Source of the DNA: Andeanibacterium sp035497315
GTDB lineage: Bacteria; Pseudomonadota; Alphaproteobacteria; Sphingomonadales; Sphingomonadaceae
Direction of reading: 5' to 3'
Assembly (NCBI GenBank): GCA_035497315.1
Contig: DATJDU010000070.1
Location: 1-64,000, forward strand
Length of the DNA stretch: 64,000 nucleotides
Part shown: one piece after another, positions 49,936 to 57,979 of the stretch
Numbering within the stretch: position 1 is the stretch's first letter
Layout: every line of letters begins with the position of its first letter
Translations under genes and position numbers: made by a program
Notes under the pieces: model-generated
What the model was told of the DNA's origin: nothing
The model's database searches: none
What the model saw: the letters and a program-made list of their open reading frames with translations, nothing else

Positions 49936-50301
49936 TCAGTGCTTGTGGCGCAGGTTCAGGAAATGCGCGATCGCCACCAGGCTTACGCCGATGATCGTCA
50001 GCACTGCTTCTTCCGTGCCATGCGGCACGGCAAGCGCCCCGCCCATGAAGGACAGGCCCGTCATTGCCACCACAAAGGGCAGAGCCCGGCGGTGGCGGAC
50101 AGCGCCGAGGCCGATGGCAACGGCAGCGATCAATGCCGCAATGGCAAGGCCCACGCGGTGGATTGCCGGATTGAGCAGGATACCCCCGCCCATGCCGAGC
50201 GCAGCCACGATGACGATGCCGGAAACGCAATGCAGCGCGCACAGCCCCGAAAGGAGCATTCCTGCCCGGTCGAGGCGGCTGCGATTCGATGGCGCTGGCA
50301 T
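49936..50301 (-). CDS. MerC domain-containing membrane protein
   Basis: A 121-residue protein with four membrane segments. The first holds C-A-L-H-C (Cys21, Cys25), as in the mercury carrier MerC. No merR, merA or other mercury genes are nearby, and a Zur-like box stands directly upstream, so it is better seen as a zinc-responsive membrane protein. Whether it moves zinc, mercury or neither is unknown. Start ATG 50301 leaves a short polar N terminus. Confidence 0.8.
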   Translation of the reverse strand: MPAPSNRSRLDRAGMLLSGLCALHCVSGIVIVAALGMGGGILLNPAIHRVGLAIAALIAAVAIGLGAVRHRRALPFVVAMTGLSFMGGALAVPHGTEEAVLTIIGVSLVAIAHFLNLRHKH

Positions 50302-50313
50302 GGGGGCCCATGT

Positions 50314-50330
50314 ATGTAACGATGTAACAT
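50314..50330 (-). promoter_or_regulatory. Candidate Zur operator of merC
   Basis: On the minus strand ATGTTAC-ATC-GTTACAT is a 17-base inverted repeat with a single mismatch per arm (seven-base arms, 6 of 7 pairs). Its spacing fits Zur boxes, which centre on ATGTTA and TAACAT halves. It begins 13 bases before the merC ATG and could bind the Zur-like protein coded at 3059-3523. It also lies 76 bases upstream of ctaA. Confidence 0.55.
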
Positions 50331-50405
50331 TGCGCAAGGCCTTTGCGCCCGGGCATTCCACCCAGCCCCTTGCGCTTTGGCACCATGCGGCGCAGAGGGC
50401 GGCGC

Positions 50406-51470
50406 ATGGTTACCGCGATGCCCGTTGAGTCTGGCCGGAGCGCGGCCGTAGGTGGCACTTTCCGCCCCGTGGCCCTTGCCCGCTGGTTGTTGTTCGTCGC
50501 CTTTCTGGTCGTGCTGATGGTGATGGTCGGCGGGATCACCCGGCTGACCGAATCCGGCCTTTCGATAACTGAATGGAAGCCGGTCACCGGCGCCCTGCCT
50601 CCGCTGAACGAGGCGCAGTGGCAGGCCGAATTCGCCGCCTATCAGAGGATCGGCGAATATCAGCAGATCAACGGCCCGGCGGGCATGACGCTGGCGGATT
50701 ACAAGTTCATCTATTTCTGGGAATGGTCGCACCGCCTGCTTGGCCGGCTGATCGGGCTGGCCTTCGCGGTGCCGCTGGCCTGGTTCTGGCTGCGTCGCGC
50801 GATTCCGGCAGGCTACAAGCCGCGCCTCGTCGCGCTGCTGGCACTGGGCGGGCTGCAAGGGGTATTCGGCTGGTTCATGGTCAGTTCGGGGCTGAGCACC
50901 AGCGTGACCGATGTCAGCCATTTCTGGCTTTCGATCCATCTGCTCACCGCGCTGGTGACGCTGGCCGGGCTGGTATGGACCGCACTGGACCTTCAGGATC
51001 TCGCGAAATCGCCCTTTGCCCGGCCTGCGCGGCTGACCGGGATCGCTGCGATCGCAGGCGCGGTGCTGTTCGTGCAATTGCTGCTGGGCGCGTGGGTGGC
51101 CGGGCTCAACGCCGGGCTTGCATCCGATACCTGGCCCTTGATGCAGGGGCGGCTGTTTCCTGAAGTGGACTGGTCGAAGGGGGTGTTCTGGGCCTTCACC
51201 CACGAGCCCTTCCTGCTCCACTTCACTCATCGCTGGTGGGCGTGGGTGACGGTCGGCTTCCTGATCGTGCTGGCGCGCCGGTGCCGCCGGGCGGGCGACA
51301 GGCTGGCCTCCGTAGCGATCCATTCGGCCTTCGGCACGCAGGTGATCCTGGGGATCGCCACGGTGATGACCGGCGTCTCGCTGTGGGTGGCGGTATTGCA
51401 CCAGTTGGTGGGCGCGCTGCTGGTGGCGGCGACTGCCTGGGGCGCCCATTCCGCCGGGCGCAGGCCCTAA
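50406..51470 (+). CDS. ctaA: Heme A synthase
   Basis: A 354-residue membrane enzyme (Cox15/CtaA) that oxidises heme O to heme A for aa3-type cytochrome oxidase. About eight membrane helices carry the conserved histidines W-S-H-R-L, H-F-W-L-S-I-H, F-T-H-R-W-W and L-H-Q-L-V-G. The glutamate of F-W-E-W-S-H is also present. ATG at 50406 or 50418 can start it. cutA begins 9 bases after its stop. Confidence 0.94.
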   Translation: MVTAMPVESGRSAAVGGTFRPVALARWLLFVAFLVVLMVMVGGITRLTESGLSITEWKPVTGALPPLNEAQWQAEFAAYQRIGEYQQINGPAGMTLADYKFIYFWEWSHRLLGRLIGLAFAVPLAWFWLRRAIPAGYKPRLVALLALGGLQGVFGWFMVSSGLSTSVTDVSHFWLSIHLLTALVTLAGLVWTALDLQDLAKSPFARPARLTGIAAIAGAVLFVQLLLGAWVAGLNAGLASDTWPLMQGRLFPEVDWSKGVFWAFTHEPFLLHFTHRWWAWVTVGFLIVLARRCRRAGDRLASVAIHSAFGTQVILGIATVMTGVSLWVAVLHQLVGALLVAATAWGAHSAGRRP

Positions 51471-51479
51471 GACCCAGCG

Positions 51480-51809
51480 ATGAAGGCGAAGGCTGCCCTG
51501 ATCTGGAGCCCTTTTGCCACTGAAGAGGATGCGGCGGCCGCAGCCAGCCTATTGCTGGATGAAGGGCTGGTGGCCTGCGTCAATATCCTGCCCGCCATGC
51601 GCTCGCTCTACCAATGGCTGGGCGAGCGGGGCGACACGCGCGAATGCGGCGCCCTGTTCAAGACCGAGGCCGGCCTCCTCCCCCGCGCAATCGCGCGGCT
51701 GGAGGAAATCCACCCTTACGATGCGCCCGCGATCGTGGGCTGGGAAACGGACCGCTGCGGCGCGGCGACCTCCGGCTGGCTGGGCGGATTGACAGGGGCC
51801 GGGGGCTGA
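51480..51809 (+). CDS. cutA: Divalent cation tolerance protein CutA
   Basis: A 109-residue member of the trimeric CutA1 family, linked to copper tolerance but of uncertain function. It has A-L-I-W-S-P-F-A-T-E-E-D-A near the start, L-V-A-C-V-N-I-L-P (metal-associated Cys), and I-H-P-Y-D-A-P-A-I-V-G-W-E close to the end. It is 9 bases downstream of ctaA, plausible given copper need in cytochrome oxidase. Confidence 0.95.
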   Translation: MKAKAALIWSPFATEEDAAAAASLLLDEGLVACVNILPAMRSLYQWLGERGDTRECGALFKTEAGLLPRAIARLEEIHPYDAPAIVGWETDRCGAATSGWLGGLTGAGG

Positions 51810-51983
51810 TCCCGACAGGGCCACGAGGCCTTACGGTATTATTTTACCTCCTCTCAAACCCGCTGTTTTGCTTGACTTGAAGGACATTTCCGCACAAAGG
51901 CCCCGCCATTCGCAGGCACGTGCATGTGTTTCATCAACAAGCGCGCGCCTGACGATCGACAGTCAATAAGGAATTTCAGGCCC
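51810..51983 (+). promoter_or_regulatory. Promoter and leader of rplM-rpsI
   Basis: 174 bases holding the promoter of the ribosomal pair. TTGACT at 51872-51877 is a good -35; the -10 partner 17 bases on reads CAAAGG and is poor. An in-frame start 20 codons before rplM would be atypical. I see no L13-type leader structure. Confidence 0.35.
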
Positions 51984-52463
51984 ATGAAGGCGCTCAGCAA
52001 GACCACCCGGTCGATCAAGCCGGCCGAGGTGGAAAAGAACTGGCATCTGATCGATGCCGACGGCCTTGTGGTCGGCCGCCTCGCGGTGATCATCGCCAAT
52101 ATCCTGCGCGGCAAGCACAAGCCGAGCTTCACCCCGCATGTGGATTGCGGCGATCATGTCGTCGTCGTCAATGCGGACAAGGTGCGCTTCACCGGCAACA
52201 AGCTGCAGAACAAGCGCTATTACAAGCACACCGGTCACCCGGGTGGCATCAAGGAAACCAGCCCCGCCAAGGTGCTGGAAGGCCGCTTCCCGGAACGCGT
52301 GCTTGAAAAGGCCGTCGAACGCATGATCCCGCGCGGGCCGCTTGGCCGTGAGCAGATGAGGGCGCTGCACCTCTATGCCGGCAGCGAGCATCCGCATGGG
52401 GGCACCCAGCCCGTGGCGCTCGACGTCGCTTCGATGAACCGCAAGAACAAGGCTTCCAGCTAA
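51984..52463 (+). CDS. rplM: 50S ribosomal protein L13
   Basis: A 159-residue L13, an early assembly protein of the large subunit. The W-H-L-I-D-A-D-G-L-V-V-G-R-L-A, G-D-H-V-V-V-V-N-A and Y-Y-K-H-T-G-H-P-G-G blocks are standard. The start at 51984 follows from the family N terminus (K-A-L-S-K-T). Stop TAA shares its last base with the rpsI start (TAATG). Confidence 0.98.
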   Translation: MKALSKTTRSIKPAEVEKNWHLIDADGLVVGRLAVIIANILRGKHKPSFTPHVDCGDHVVVVNADKVRFTGNKLQNKRYYKHTGHPGGIKETSPAKVLEGRFPERVLEKAVERMIPRGPLGREQMRALHLYAGSEHPHGGTQPVALDVASMNRKNKASS

Positions 52464-53002
52464 TGGCCGACGAAACCAACACCGTTTCGGATCTCGCCGA
52501 TCTGAAGACCATCACCGGCGAAGCTCCCGCCGCTGACGCGGCTGCGGCCGCCGCCGGCGTCGCCGAAGTCACCCATGCCAGCAACACCCCCCTGCGCGAG
52601 CAGGAAGTGGATTCGCTGGGCCGTGCCTACGCCACCGGCCGCCGCAAGGACGCCGTTGCCCGCGTGTGGCTGAAGCCCGGCACCGGCAAGGTCATCGTCA
52701 ATGGCCGCGATCAGGAAGTCTATTTCGCCCGTCCGACGCTGCGCCTCGTCATCAACCAGCCTTTCCAGGTCTCAGACCGCGAAGGCCAGTATGACATCGT
52801 AGCCACCGTCAAGGGCGGCGGTCTTTCTGGCCAGGCCGGTGCAGTGAAGCACGGCATCAGCCAGGCGCTCGCCAAGTTCGAGCCTGCCCTGCGCGGTACG
52901 GTGAAGGCCGCCGGCTTCCTCACCCGCGACAGCCGCGTTGTGGAACGCAAGAAGTACGGTCGCGCCAAGGCACGCCGCAGCTTCCAGTTCTCGAAGCGCT
53001 AA
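52463..53002 (+). CDS. rpsI: 30S ribosomal protein S9, N-terminally extended
   Basis: A 179-residue S9 of the small subunit, about 50 residues longer than the usual 130. The S9 core starts near residue 50 with Y-A-T-G-R-R-K-D-A-V-A-R-V-W and ends K-A-R-R-S-F-Q-F-S-K-R, whose C-terminal Lys-Arg tail reaches tRNA in the P site. The first 45 residues are acidic and Ala-rich (D-E-T-N-T-V-S-D-L-A-D, A-A-D-A-A-A-A-A-A-G), a low-complexity extension seen in alphaproteobacterial S9. One-base overlap with rplM couples the two. Confidence 0.97.
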   Translation: MADETNTVSDLADLKTITGEAPAADAAAAAAGVAEVTHASNTPLREQEVDSLGRAYATGRRKDAVARVWLKPGTGKVIVNGRDQEVYFARPTLRLVINQPFQVSDREGQYDIVATVKGGGLSGQAGAVKHGISQALAKFEPALRGTVKAAGFLTRDSRVVERKKYGRAKARRSFQFSKR

Positions 53003-53026
53003 GGCTTTCGGGGAAACCCGTTGCGA

Positions 53027-53058
53027 AAGGGCGGCCTGGAAACAGGCCGCCCTTTTCG
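53027..53058 (+). terminator. Intrinsic terminator after rpsI
   Basis: AAGGGCGGCCTG (53027-53038) pairs perfectly with CAGGCCGCCCTT (53043-53054) around a GAAA tetraloop, followed by TTCGTTT. It ends the rplM-rpsI transcript 24 bases after the stop. Confidence 0.92.
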
Positions 53059-53091
53059 TTTGGATGGCGATAGAAAGCGTGGCGCGGCCAG

Positions 53092-53286
53092 TCAGCTTGC
53101 CCCGGTCTGGCGCGTAATCGCCCGGGCGACCAGCCAGCTAACCGGCATGGCAAGCACGAAACCGGCCACGGCCGCCAGGATGATAGGCTTACCCGTGCCT
53201 GCGCCCATCGCCAGGACAGCGATAACGCCGATACCCATCAGGGCGGAAGCAATCACGAAATGCAGGATCAACGCCAGTCTGAACAT
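53092..53286 (-). CDS. Small two-segment membrane protein, 64 residues
   Basis: M-F-R-L-A-L-I-L-H-F-V-I-A-S-A-L followed by a second hydrophobic helix (I-I-L-A-A-V-A-G-F-V-L-A) and the polar end W-L-V-A-R-A-I. Homologues are widely mislabelled CTP synthetase in databases because of the neighbourhood, but there is nothing enzymatic in a 64-residue membrane protein. Start Met 53286 is preferred because the upstream residues look non-coding. Function unknown. Confidence 0.7.
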   Translation of the reverse strand: MFRLALILHFVIASALMGIGVIAVLAMGAGTGKPIILAAVAGFVLAMPVSWLVARAITRQTGAS

Positions 53287-53359
53287 GCCATCCTCCCGGG
53301 CTGCAATTTGCCGATGATGGCATTTCGCACAGGGAGACCGCACCCTGCCTTGATCGGGA

Positions 53360-54118
53360 TCAATCCCCGGACTGGTCACCAAACTGACGGTTCTCAACAG
53401 ACAGCCCGTGCATAAGGTCGTAATGTAGCACATTGTAGGACGGCGGCGTACCGCGCAGCCTTTCGGACATGGTGCCACTGCCGATCATGCGCACCTTTCG
53501 CCCCGCGATCTTGTGAGTAATATCGAAGGCATCGTGCACATGGCCCGAGAGCACGGCATCGGCCCCGGCTTCCACCAGAACCTGCAACGCCGAATGTCCC
53601 CGTCTGGTCGGATTATGCCCGGTGAGCGATGGGCCTGAAAGCGGGTGGTGGCAGGCGACGATCTTGAAGCGGCGATCGCCCCTTAGCCGAGTCAGCTCCT
53701 CTACCGCTTCTTCCAGCGCCCGTGCGCGCACCACGCCGTCGGACCAGGGCCAGCGCCATTGCGCGCTGACAGTAGTGCGCAGGGTGATGACCGCGACATG
53801 CTCCAGCTCAAGTTCGCTGCCGACCATCCCCGCCAGCTTACCAAAGCGGCGGAAGGGCGTACGAAATCGCTCAATCGGGTTGAAATAGGGCATGTCGTGA
53901 TTGCCCGGCTCGATGACGGTGGGCACACCCAGCCGGGCGAACCATTCGGCAGCGGCGGCATATTCGCTCTTCTTGGCACGTTGGGTAACATCGCCGGTGC
54001 AGATCACCGCGTCGGGCTTCTCCCGCGCAACGGCACTTTCGAACCAGGCAAGCGCGCCGCGATCTTCGATCCCGAAATGAATATCGCTCAGGTGGAAGAG
54101 GCGAGCGGCAAGGGTCAT
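53360..54118 (-). CDS. Calcineurin-like metallophosphoesterase
   Basis: A 252-residue metal-dependent phosphoesterase. The family motifs are complete: L-S-D-I-H-F-G near residue 10, C-T-G-D-V-T-Q near 40, P-G-N-H-D near 75, C-H-H-P-L-S-G near 165 and L-S-G-H-V-H-D near 200. Possible substrates include cyclic nucleotides (CpdA-type) or phospholipid head groups. Its start lies in an ATGA overlap with the diacylglycerol kinase-like gene, which hints at lipid metabolism, but that is only inferred. Confidence 0.9.
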   Translation of the reverse strand: MTLAARLFHLSDIHFGIEDRGALAWFESAVAREKPDAVICTGDVTQRAKKSEYAAAAEWFARLGVPTVIEPGNHDMPYFNPIERFRTPFRRFGKLAGMVGSELELEHVAVITLRTTVSAQWRWPWSDGVVRARALEEAVEELTRLRGDRRFKIVACHHPLSGPSLTGHNPTRRGHSALQVLVEAGADAVLSGHVHDAFDITHKIAGRKVRMIGSGTMSERLRGTPPSYNVLHYDLMHGLSVENRQFGDQSGD

Positions 54119-54966
54119 GATGCCGCAGTAGCTAGCAGATCGACTTCGCAGGGAACCAGCGCGAAACGCACCTTCGCCCCACAATCGACCTTTTCCCCGT
54201 CGATCAACAGACCGAAGGGATCGCCGGTAACGCAGGCCAGTTCCAGTTCTCTGACCACACCCAATCGTTCATTCGGCCCATCGCGAAATTCGCGCCGCAG
54301 CAAGGCAAGGCCCTGAACGAGAAAATCCTGCACTGTCTCGGCATAATAGGCATCGACAGCGAAACCGTCATCGCCGGGCGTGAGCATGATCAGCGGATAG
54401 CCCTCAGGCCTGCCCAGCAGCGGATCGATGCAGGCGATCATCGGGGCCGCCACAGAAGCTTCGATTGCCTGGGCAGTGCCACTAGCGACAGCGGCGAAAT
54501 CCGCCTCGCGCATAGCCTCGCGCACATCGTACCAGGCTGTTCCCGGCCCCGCCATCAGCCCCGCCAGGCCATCGCCTTGCGGGCAGCGCACAATATCAGG
54601 ACGAATCCGCCGCGCCGCGCCGTGTGCAACCGCTTCAAGCACGTCAGCGATATCCCGTTTACCGTGCAGTCGATGAAACAGGAGGTTCTTGGTCCCGCCC
54701 GGCAGCACCAACACCGACCCACCCCAGCCATATAACGAGCGAATCAGGGCATTGACCGTGCCATCCCCAGCAAACACAGCCAGCGTCTCCACTCCGGCCC
54801 GATCAAGCTCCGCCGCCGAAGGCAGGGTTTCTTCGGGAAAATGGATCGTACGTTCAAAAGTGATGTCCGCCTTCTTCGCGGCCTTTTTCAGACGTGCCAG
54901 CCCATGCTGGCCATTGCTGCCGCTGGCCGCATTGGTGACCAGCCAGAACGGTATGCGCTTCGCCAT
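54115..54966 (-). CDS. Diacylglycerol/lipid kinase-like protein
   Basis: A 283-residue protein of the DAGK catalytic family. The nucleotide-binding loop reads V-F-A-G-D-G-T-V-N-A-L near 65 where most members have G-G-D-G-T, so one Gly is Ala. The start L-V-T-N-A-A-S-G and a typical C-terminal V-D-G-E-like L-I-D-G-E-K block are present. It probably phosphorylates diacylglycerol or sphingosine-like lipids; sphingomonads make sphingolipids, making the latter attractive but unproven. ATGA joins it to the phosphoesterase gene. Confidence 0.85.
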   Translation of the reverse strand: MAKRIPFWLVTNAASGSNGQHGLARLKKAAKKADITFERTIHFPEETLPSAAELDRAGVETLAVFAGDGTVNALIRSLYGWGGSVLVLPGGTKNLLFHRLHGKRDIADVLEAVAHGAARRIRPDIVRCPQGDGLAGLMAGPGTAWYDVREAMREADFAAVASGTAQAIEASVAAPMIACIDPLLGRPEGYPLIMLTPGDDGFAVDAYYAETVQDFLVQGLALLRREFRDGPNERLGVVRELELACVTGDPFGLLIDGEKVDCGAKVRFALVPCEVDLLATAAS

Positions 54967-54975
54967 AGGAACAGT

Positions 54976-55242
54976 TTACCAGCGGTTGGAGAGGATAAGC
55001 CAGGCGGCGACGGCATTGGAGGCAGTATAGGCCAAATAGCCCCAACTCCAGCCGGTGTGCCCGTTCGCCACGAGCAACAGCACGGCAAGCAGCACCGCGA
55101 ATTCGACCACCAGGCTGGCCCGCCCGCCGGATGTTACCAGGAAGCGCGGCAAGAGCCCGATTACCGGATGGCGACTTTCAAGCACCGCCTTGTGGAGCGC
55201 GAAATTGCCGATCCCGAATAGGAAGGTGAAGAGAATCGCCAT
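54976..55242 (-). CDS. Small membrane protein, 88 residues
   Basis: Three hydrophobic segments (F-T-F-L-F-G-I-G-N-F, F-A-V-L-L-A-V-L-L-L-V-A and G-Y-L-A-Y-T-A-S-N-A-V-A-A-W-L-I-L) in an 88-residue protein. It lies 9 bases upstream of the lipid kinase-like gene on the same strand, so it may be part of that operon. Start ATG 55242 is preferred over one 7 codons upstream. No known family. Confidence 0.7.
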   Translation of the reverse strand: MAILFTFLFGIGNFALHKAVLESRHPVIGLLPRFLVTSGGRASLVVEFAVLLAVLLLVANGHTGWSWGYLAYTASNAVAAWLILSNRW

Positions 55243-55446
55243 TGGCCGGGACCATGGGGCCATTTTCGTCGATTGCCAAACGCTGTTCGTCCGCCGGTCC
55301 GCGCATTTCGTCCGAGGGGGATTCGCTCGTCGGGCGGCTTCGCATGGCGGTCGATGTTGGAATGAAGGGCTTCAGCACCTCCTCTATTTCCTCCTCATCA
55401 CGGTGCTTCTGCCTGACAGGGCACCTCAGGGAAGGAGAATGAAACC

Positions 55447-55740
55447 ATGAGAAAGACCGCCATTATCCTGGCCGCTATCGGTGCCATCTGCGCCGCGCAG
55501 CCCGCTTTCGCCGAAGCCGCGTCAGTGAGTTTCAAGGACCTCGACCTCACGACCGAAGCGGGCCGCGAGGAACTCGACCGCCGAATCAACTCTGCCGCCC
55601 GGGAAGTTTGCGGCTTCAACGACGAACGTACCGGCAGTCGCATAGTCAGCCGCGATTCGCGCAAGTGCTATGAAGACGCACGCCAGAAGCTCTCCAACCA
55701 CATTGCCTCGCTCACCAACAAGAAGACCGCCGGCAGCTGA
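55447..55740 (+). CDS. UrcA family protein, exported
   Basis: A 97-residue exported protein of the UrcA family, which is found almost only in sphingomonads and relatives. A signal peptide ends near A-F-A-E (residue 23). The mature part shows V-S-F-K-D-L-D-L-T-T-E-A-G-R-E-E-L-D-R-R-I, two cysteines (V-C-G-F and K-C-Y-E) for a likely disulphide, and a helical end. Function unknown. AGGGAAGGAG precedes the ATG by a good distance. Confidence 0.88.
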   Translation: MRKTAIILAAIGAICAAQPAFAEAASVSFKDLDLTTEAGREELDRRINSAAREVCGFNDERTGSRIVSRDSRKCYEDARQKLSNHIASLTNKKTAGS

Positions 55741-55846
55741 CCGGGCGGAATATCCCACCGGGGCCAACCCAGTCCCAGGATTCCGGCGGGACAACTGCCA
55801 TGGCCGGCAAACCCCAGCGGGCATTTGTGCTAGTAGTTACGCCCGT

Positions 55847-56584
55847 TCAGCGACCGGCCATGGCCTTTACTCTGGCGAGGTAAGTACGCCCGATGCGCAA
55901 CGCTTCTCCGCCATCGATCTCGACAGACCATACCCCCAGCCCCTCGTGCCGGAGGCCCCGAATTCCATCCTTGCGCAGGATGCAGGAGCGGTGGATGCGG
56001 ATGAACTCCCCCGGATGGAGCCGCGCCTCGAGCCCCGCGATCGTCTGCAAAAGCAGGTAGCTGCTTGCCCCCACATGCAACCGCACATAATCGCGCTCGG
56101 CATCGATGCGATCGACCTGGGCAGCCTCGATCCGGATCAGTTCCGAGCGATGCGGTACCCAGAACTCGCTCAGCCATTCGCTGGACTGACTGCCCACACT
56201 CCCCCGGCGGGCCACGGCCCGGCCGATCGCACGCTGAAGCCGCTCAGGCGTGACGGGCTTGAGCACATAGTCCACGGCATCGAGATCGAAGGCCTCCACG
56301 GCGAAATCTTCATGCGCAGTGACAAAAATCACCGCCGGCCGCTGCTCACGCCCGGCAAGCGCACGGGCGACCTCCAGTCCGTCCATTTCCGGCATGGTCA
56401 TGTCCAGCAGAAGCAGGTCAGGCGAGAGTGCGTCCACCAGCCGCAAAGCTGCGGCACCGTCGCTCGCAGTGCCGACAACGGCGAGATCGCGTAATTCAGC
56501 GCAGATCACCTGCATTCGCTCCACGGCGAGCGGCTCATCATCGACAATCAGCGTGCGCATGGGCGCTTGGCCATTTTCAGGCAT
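55847..56584 (-). CDS. LytTR response regulator (second system)
   Basis: A 245-residue regulator with a receiver domain (D-D at 15-16, phospho-acceptor D61 in L-L-L-L-D-M-T-M-P, K-P-V near 113) and a LytTR DNA-binding domain (about 145-240). It overlaps the stop of its kinase gene by 8 bases. An internal ATG (56560) beginning R-T-L-I-V-D-D would lose eight residues and is an equally good start. It is a paralogue of the regulator at 24338. Confidence 0.92.
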   Translation of the reverse strand: MPENGQAPMRTLIVDDEPLAVERMQVICAELRDLAVVGTASDGAAALRLVDALSPDLLLLDMTMPEMDGLEVARALAGREQRPAVIFVTAHEDFAVEAFDLDAVDYVLKPVTPERLQRAIGRAVARRGSVGSQSSEWLSEFWVPHRSELIRIEAAQVDRIDAERDYVRLHVGASSYLLLQTIAGLEARLHPGEFIRIHRSCILRKDGIRGLRHEGLGVWSVEIDGGEALRIGRTYLARVKAMAGR

Positions 56585-57851
56585 CTACAATCCTGTGCGT
56601 TTGCAGCGGAACCCGGATCTGGGTCGCATAGCCCGATCCGGTCGGGCCTGAAACTATGCTGGCCTGCTCACCGAAACGTGCCTCAAGCCGTTCGCGCACG
56701 TTCTGCAGGCCGATACCATAACCATCGGCAGGCTGGGTCGGGCCTGCCGCGCGCTTGCCCTTCCCGTCATCCGAAACAATTATGACGAGCCGGCCATATT
56801 CCTCCCGCGCGGAAAGCGTGATCGTGACTTTACCGGCTGAATGCGCGACCGCATGCTTCACCGAATTTTCCACCAGTGGCTGCAGGATCATACCGGGCAC
56901 CTTTGCCCCTTCAAGCTCAGCGGGCAGCTCATATACCGCCACCAGCCGATCGGGGAAACGCACGGCTTCAATATCGAGATAGAGCCGCTGAAGACCAAAC
57001 TCATCGCTCAGCGATACATCCGATGTCGGATCGTCGGCCAGGCTACTGCGATAGAAAGTGGAGATCATCTGGATCATTCGCTCTGCCTCCTGGCTGCGGC
57101 CGGTAAGGACAAGCGCGGACAGTGAATTGAGCGTGTTGAACAGAAAGTGCGGATTCACCTGATAGCGTAGCGAGCGCAGCTCCGCGGCCTTGGCTGCGCG
57201 GCGGAAAGCGCCTTCGCGCCGTTCCGCCGTCCGCGCCTGTTCGCCCGCCACCAGCGCAAGATAGAGTGCGCACCAGGCAAGCATCAGGAAATAGCGGCCA
57301 AGCGCGATTTCCGGCAGGCCAGTGTCCTGCGGCGAGGGCGTGTTGATGGTGATCGCCTGGGGCAGTTCTTCCAGCGCAGCAGAACCGCCATCGGTATCGC
57401 CGCCAGCGGTAGAGGTGGCATCCGGCACCGGCGTGTGGGAGACAGGAATGTCCACCAGCAGATTACCGCTTTCGTCGCGCCGGAAACGCACACCCTGCTT
57501 TTCGCTGAATTGCGAACGCACCTTGGTTTCGATATCGGCAAATACCCACCAATTCGCCTGTGCCAGGACGATTGAGACCGGAGCGGAAATCACCAGTGCC
57601 GCCGCCACTTTCACCCAAAGCGGCTTGAGATCGAACTGCCGCAAGATCAGCCACATGGCGAATGTCACCGCCACGCCGATCAGCGCCACGACAGCGCGGC
57701 GCCAGAGCAGTTCGAATTCGAAACCGAGGTCGAGCAGCTCCGCACGGATCGTGGTCAGTACAAAATAACACGCCCACAGCCCCACGATGGAGGCCATGAC
57801 GGTGCTGACTGGCACGCGCGGGCGCGCGAGATCGGGTGCGGGCTCATCCAT
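56577..57851 (-). CDS. Sensor histidine kinase, LytS type (second system)
   Basis: A 424-residue membrane kinase with four hydrophobic segments (about 18-35, 53-72, 80-100, 188-203). A 75-residue acidic and Pro/Thr-rich stretch sits between the third and fourth, likely periplasmic and possibly the sensor. Phospho-acceptor His235 is in V-N-P-H-F-L-F-N, followed by an ATPase domain with I-L-Q-P-L-V-E-N-S-V-K-H and G-Y-G-I-G-L-Q-N-V-R-E-R-L. It partners the regulator that begins in its last 8 bases. Confidence 0.92.
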   Translation of the reverse strand: MDEPAPDLARPRVPVSTVMASIVGLWACYFVLTTIRAELLDLGFEFELLWRRAVVALIGVAVTFAMWLILRQFDLKPLWVKVAAALVISAPVSIVLAQANWWVFADIETKVRSQFSEKQGVRFRRDESGNLLVDIPVSHTPVPDATSTAGGDTDGGSAALEELPQAITINTPSPQDTGLPEIALGRYFLMLAWCALYLALVAGEQARTAERREGAFRRAAKAAELRSLRYQVNPHFLFNTLNSLSALVLTGRSQEAERMIQMISTFYRSSLADDPTSDVSLSDEFGLQRLYLDIEAVRFPDRLVAVYELPAELEGAKVPGMILQPLVENSVKHAVAHSAGKVTITLSAREEYGRLVIIVSDDGKGKRAAGPTQPADGYGIGLQNVRERLEARFGEQASIVSGPTGSGYATQIRVPLQTHRIVDA

Positions 57852-57979
57852 GGATAGCCGGGATAGCCGGAACAGGGGCCGAATTGCCAGTCCGGCAATC
57901 GGCGACAGTCAGCCCTTGGTCGAACCACCAGCGCCCGATTCCGCCCGACGAAAGTCGAGCGGAACGGATGCGGTTCGGA

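Noticed and set aside
49936..50301. Mercury resistance operon
   Set aside because: Only a MerC-type membrane protein is present. There is no merR, merT, merP or merA, and the upstream site looks like a Zur box.
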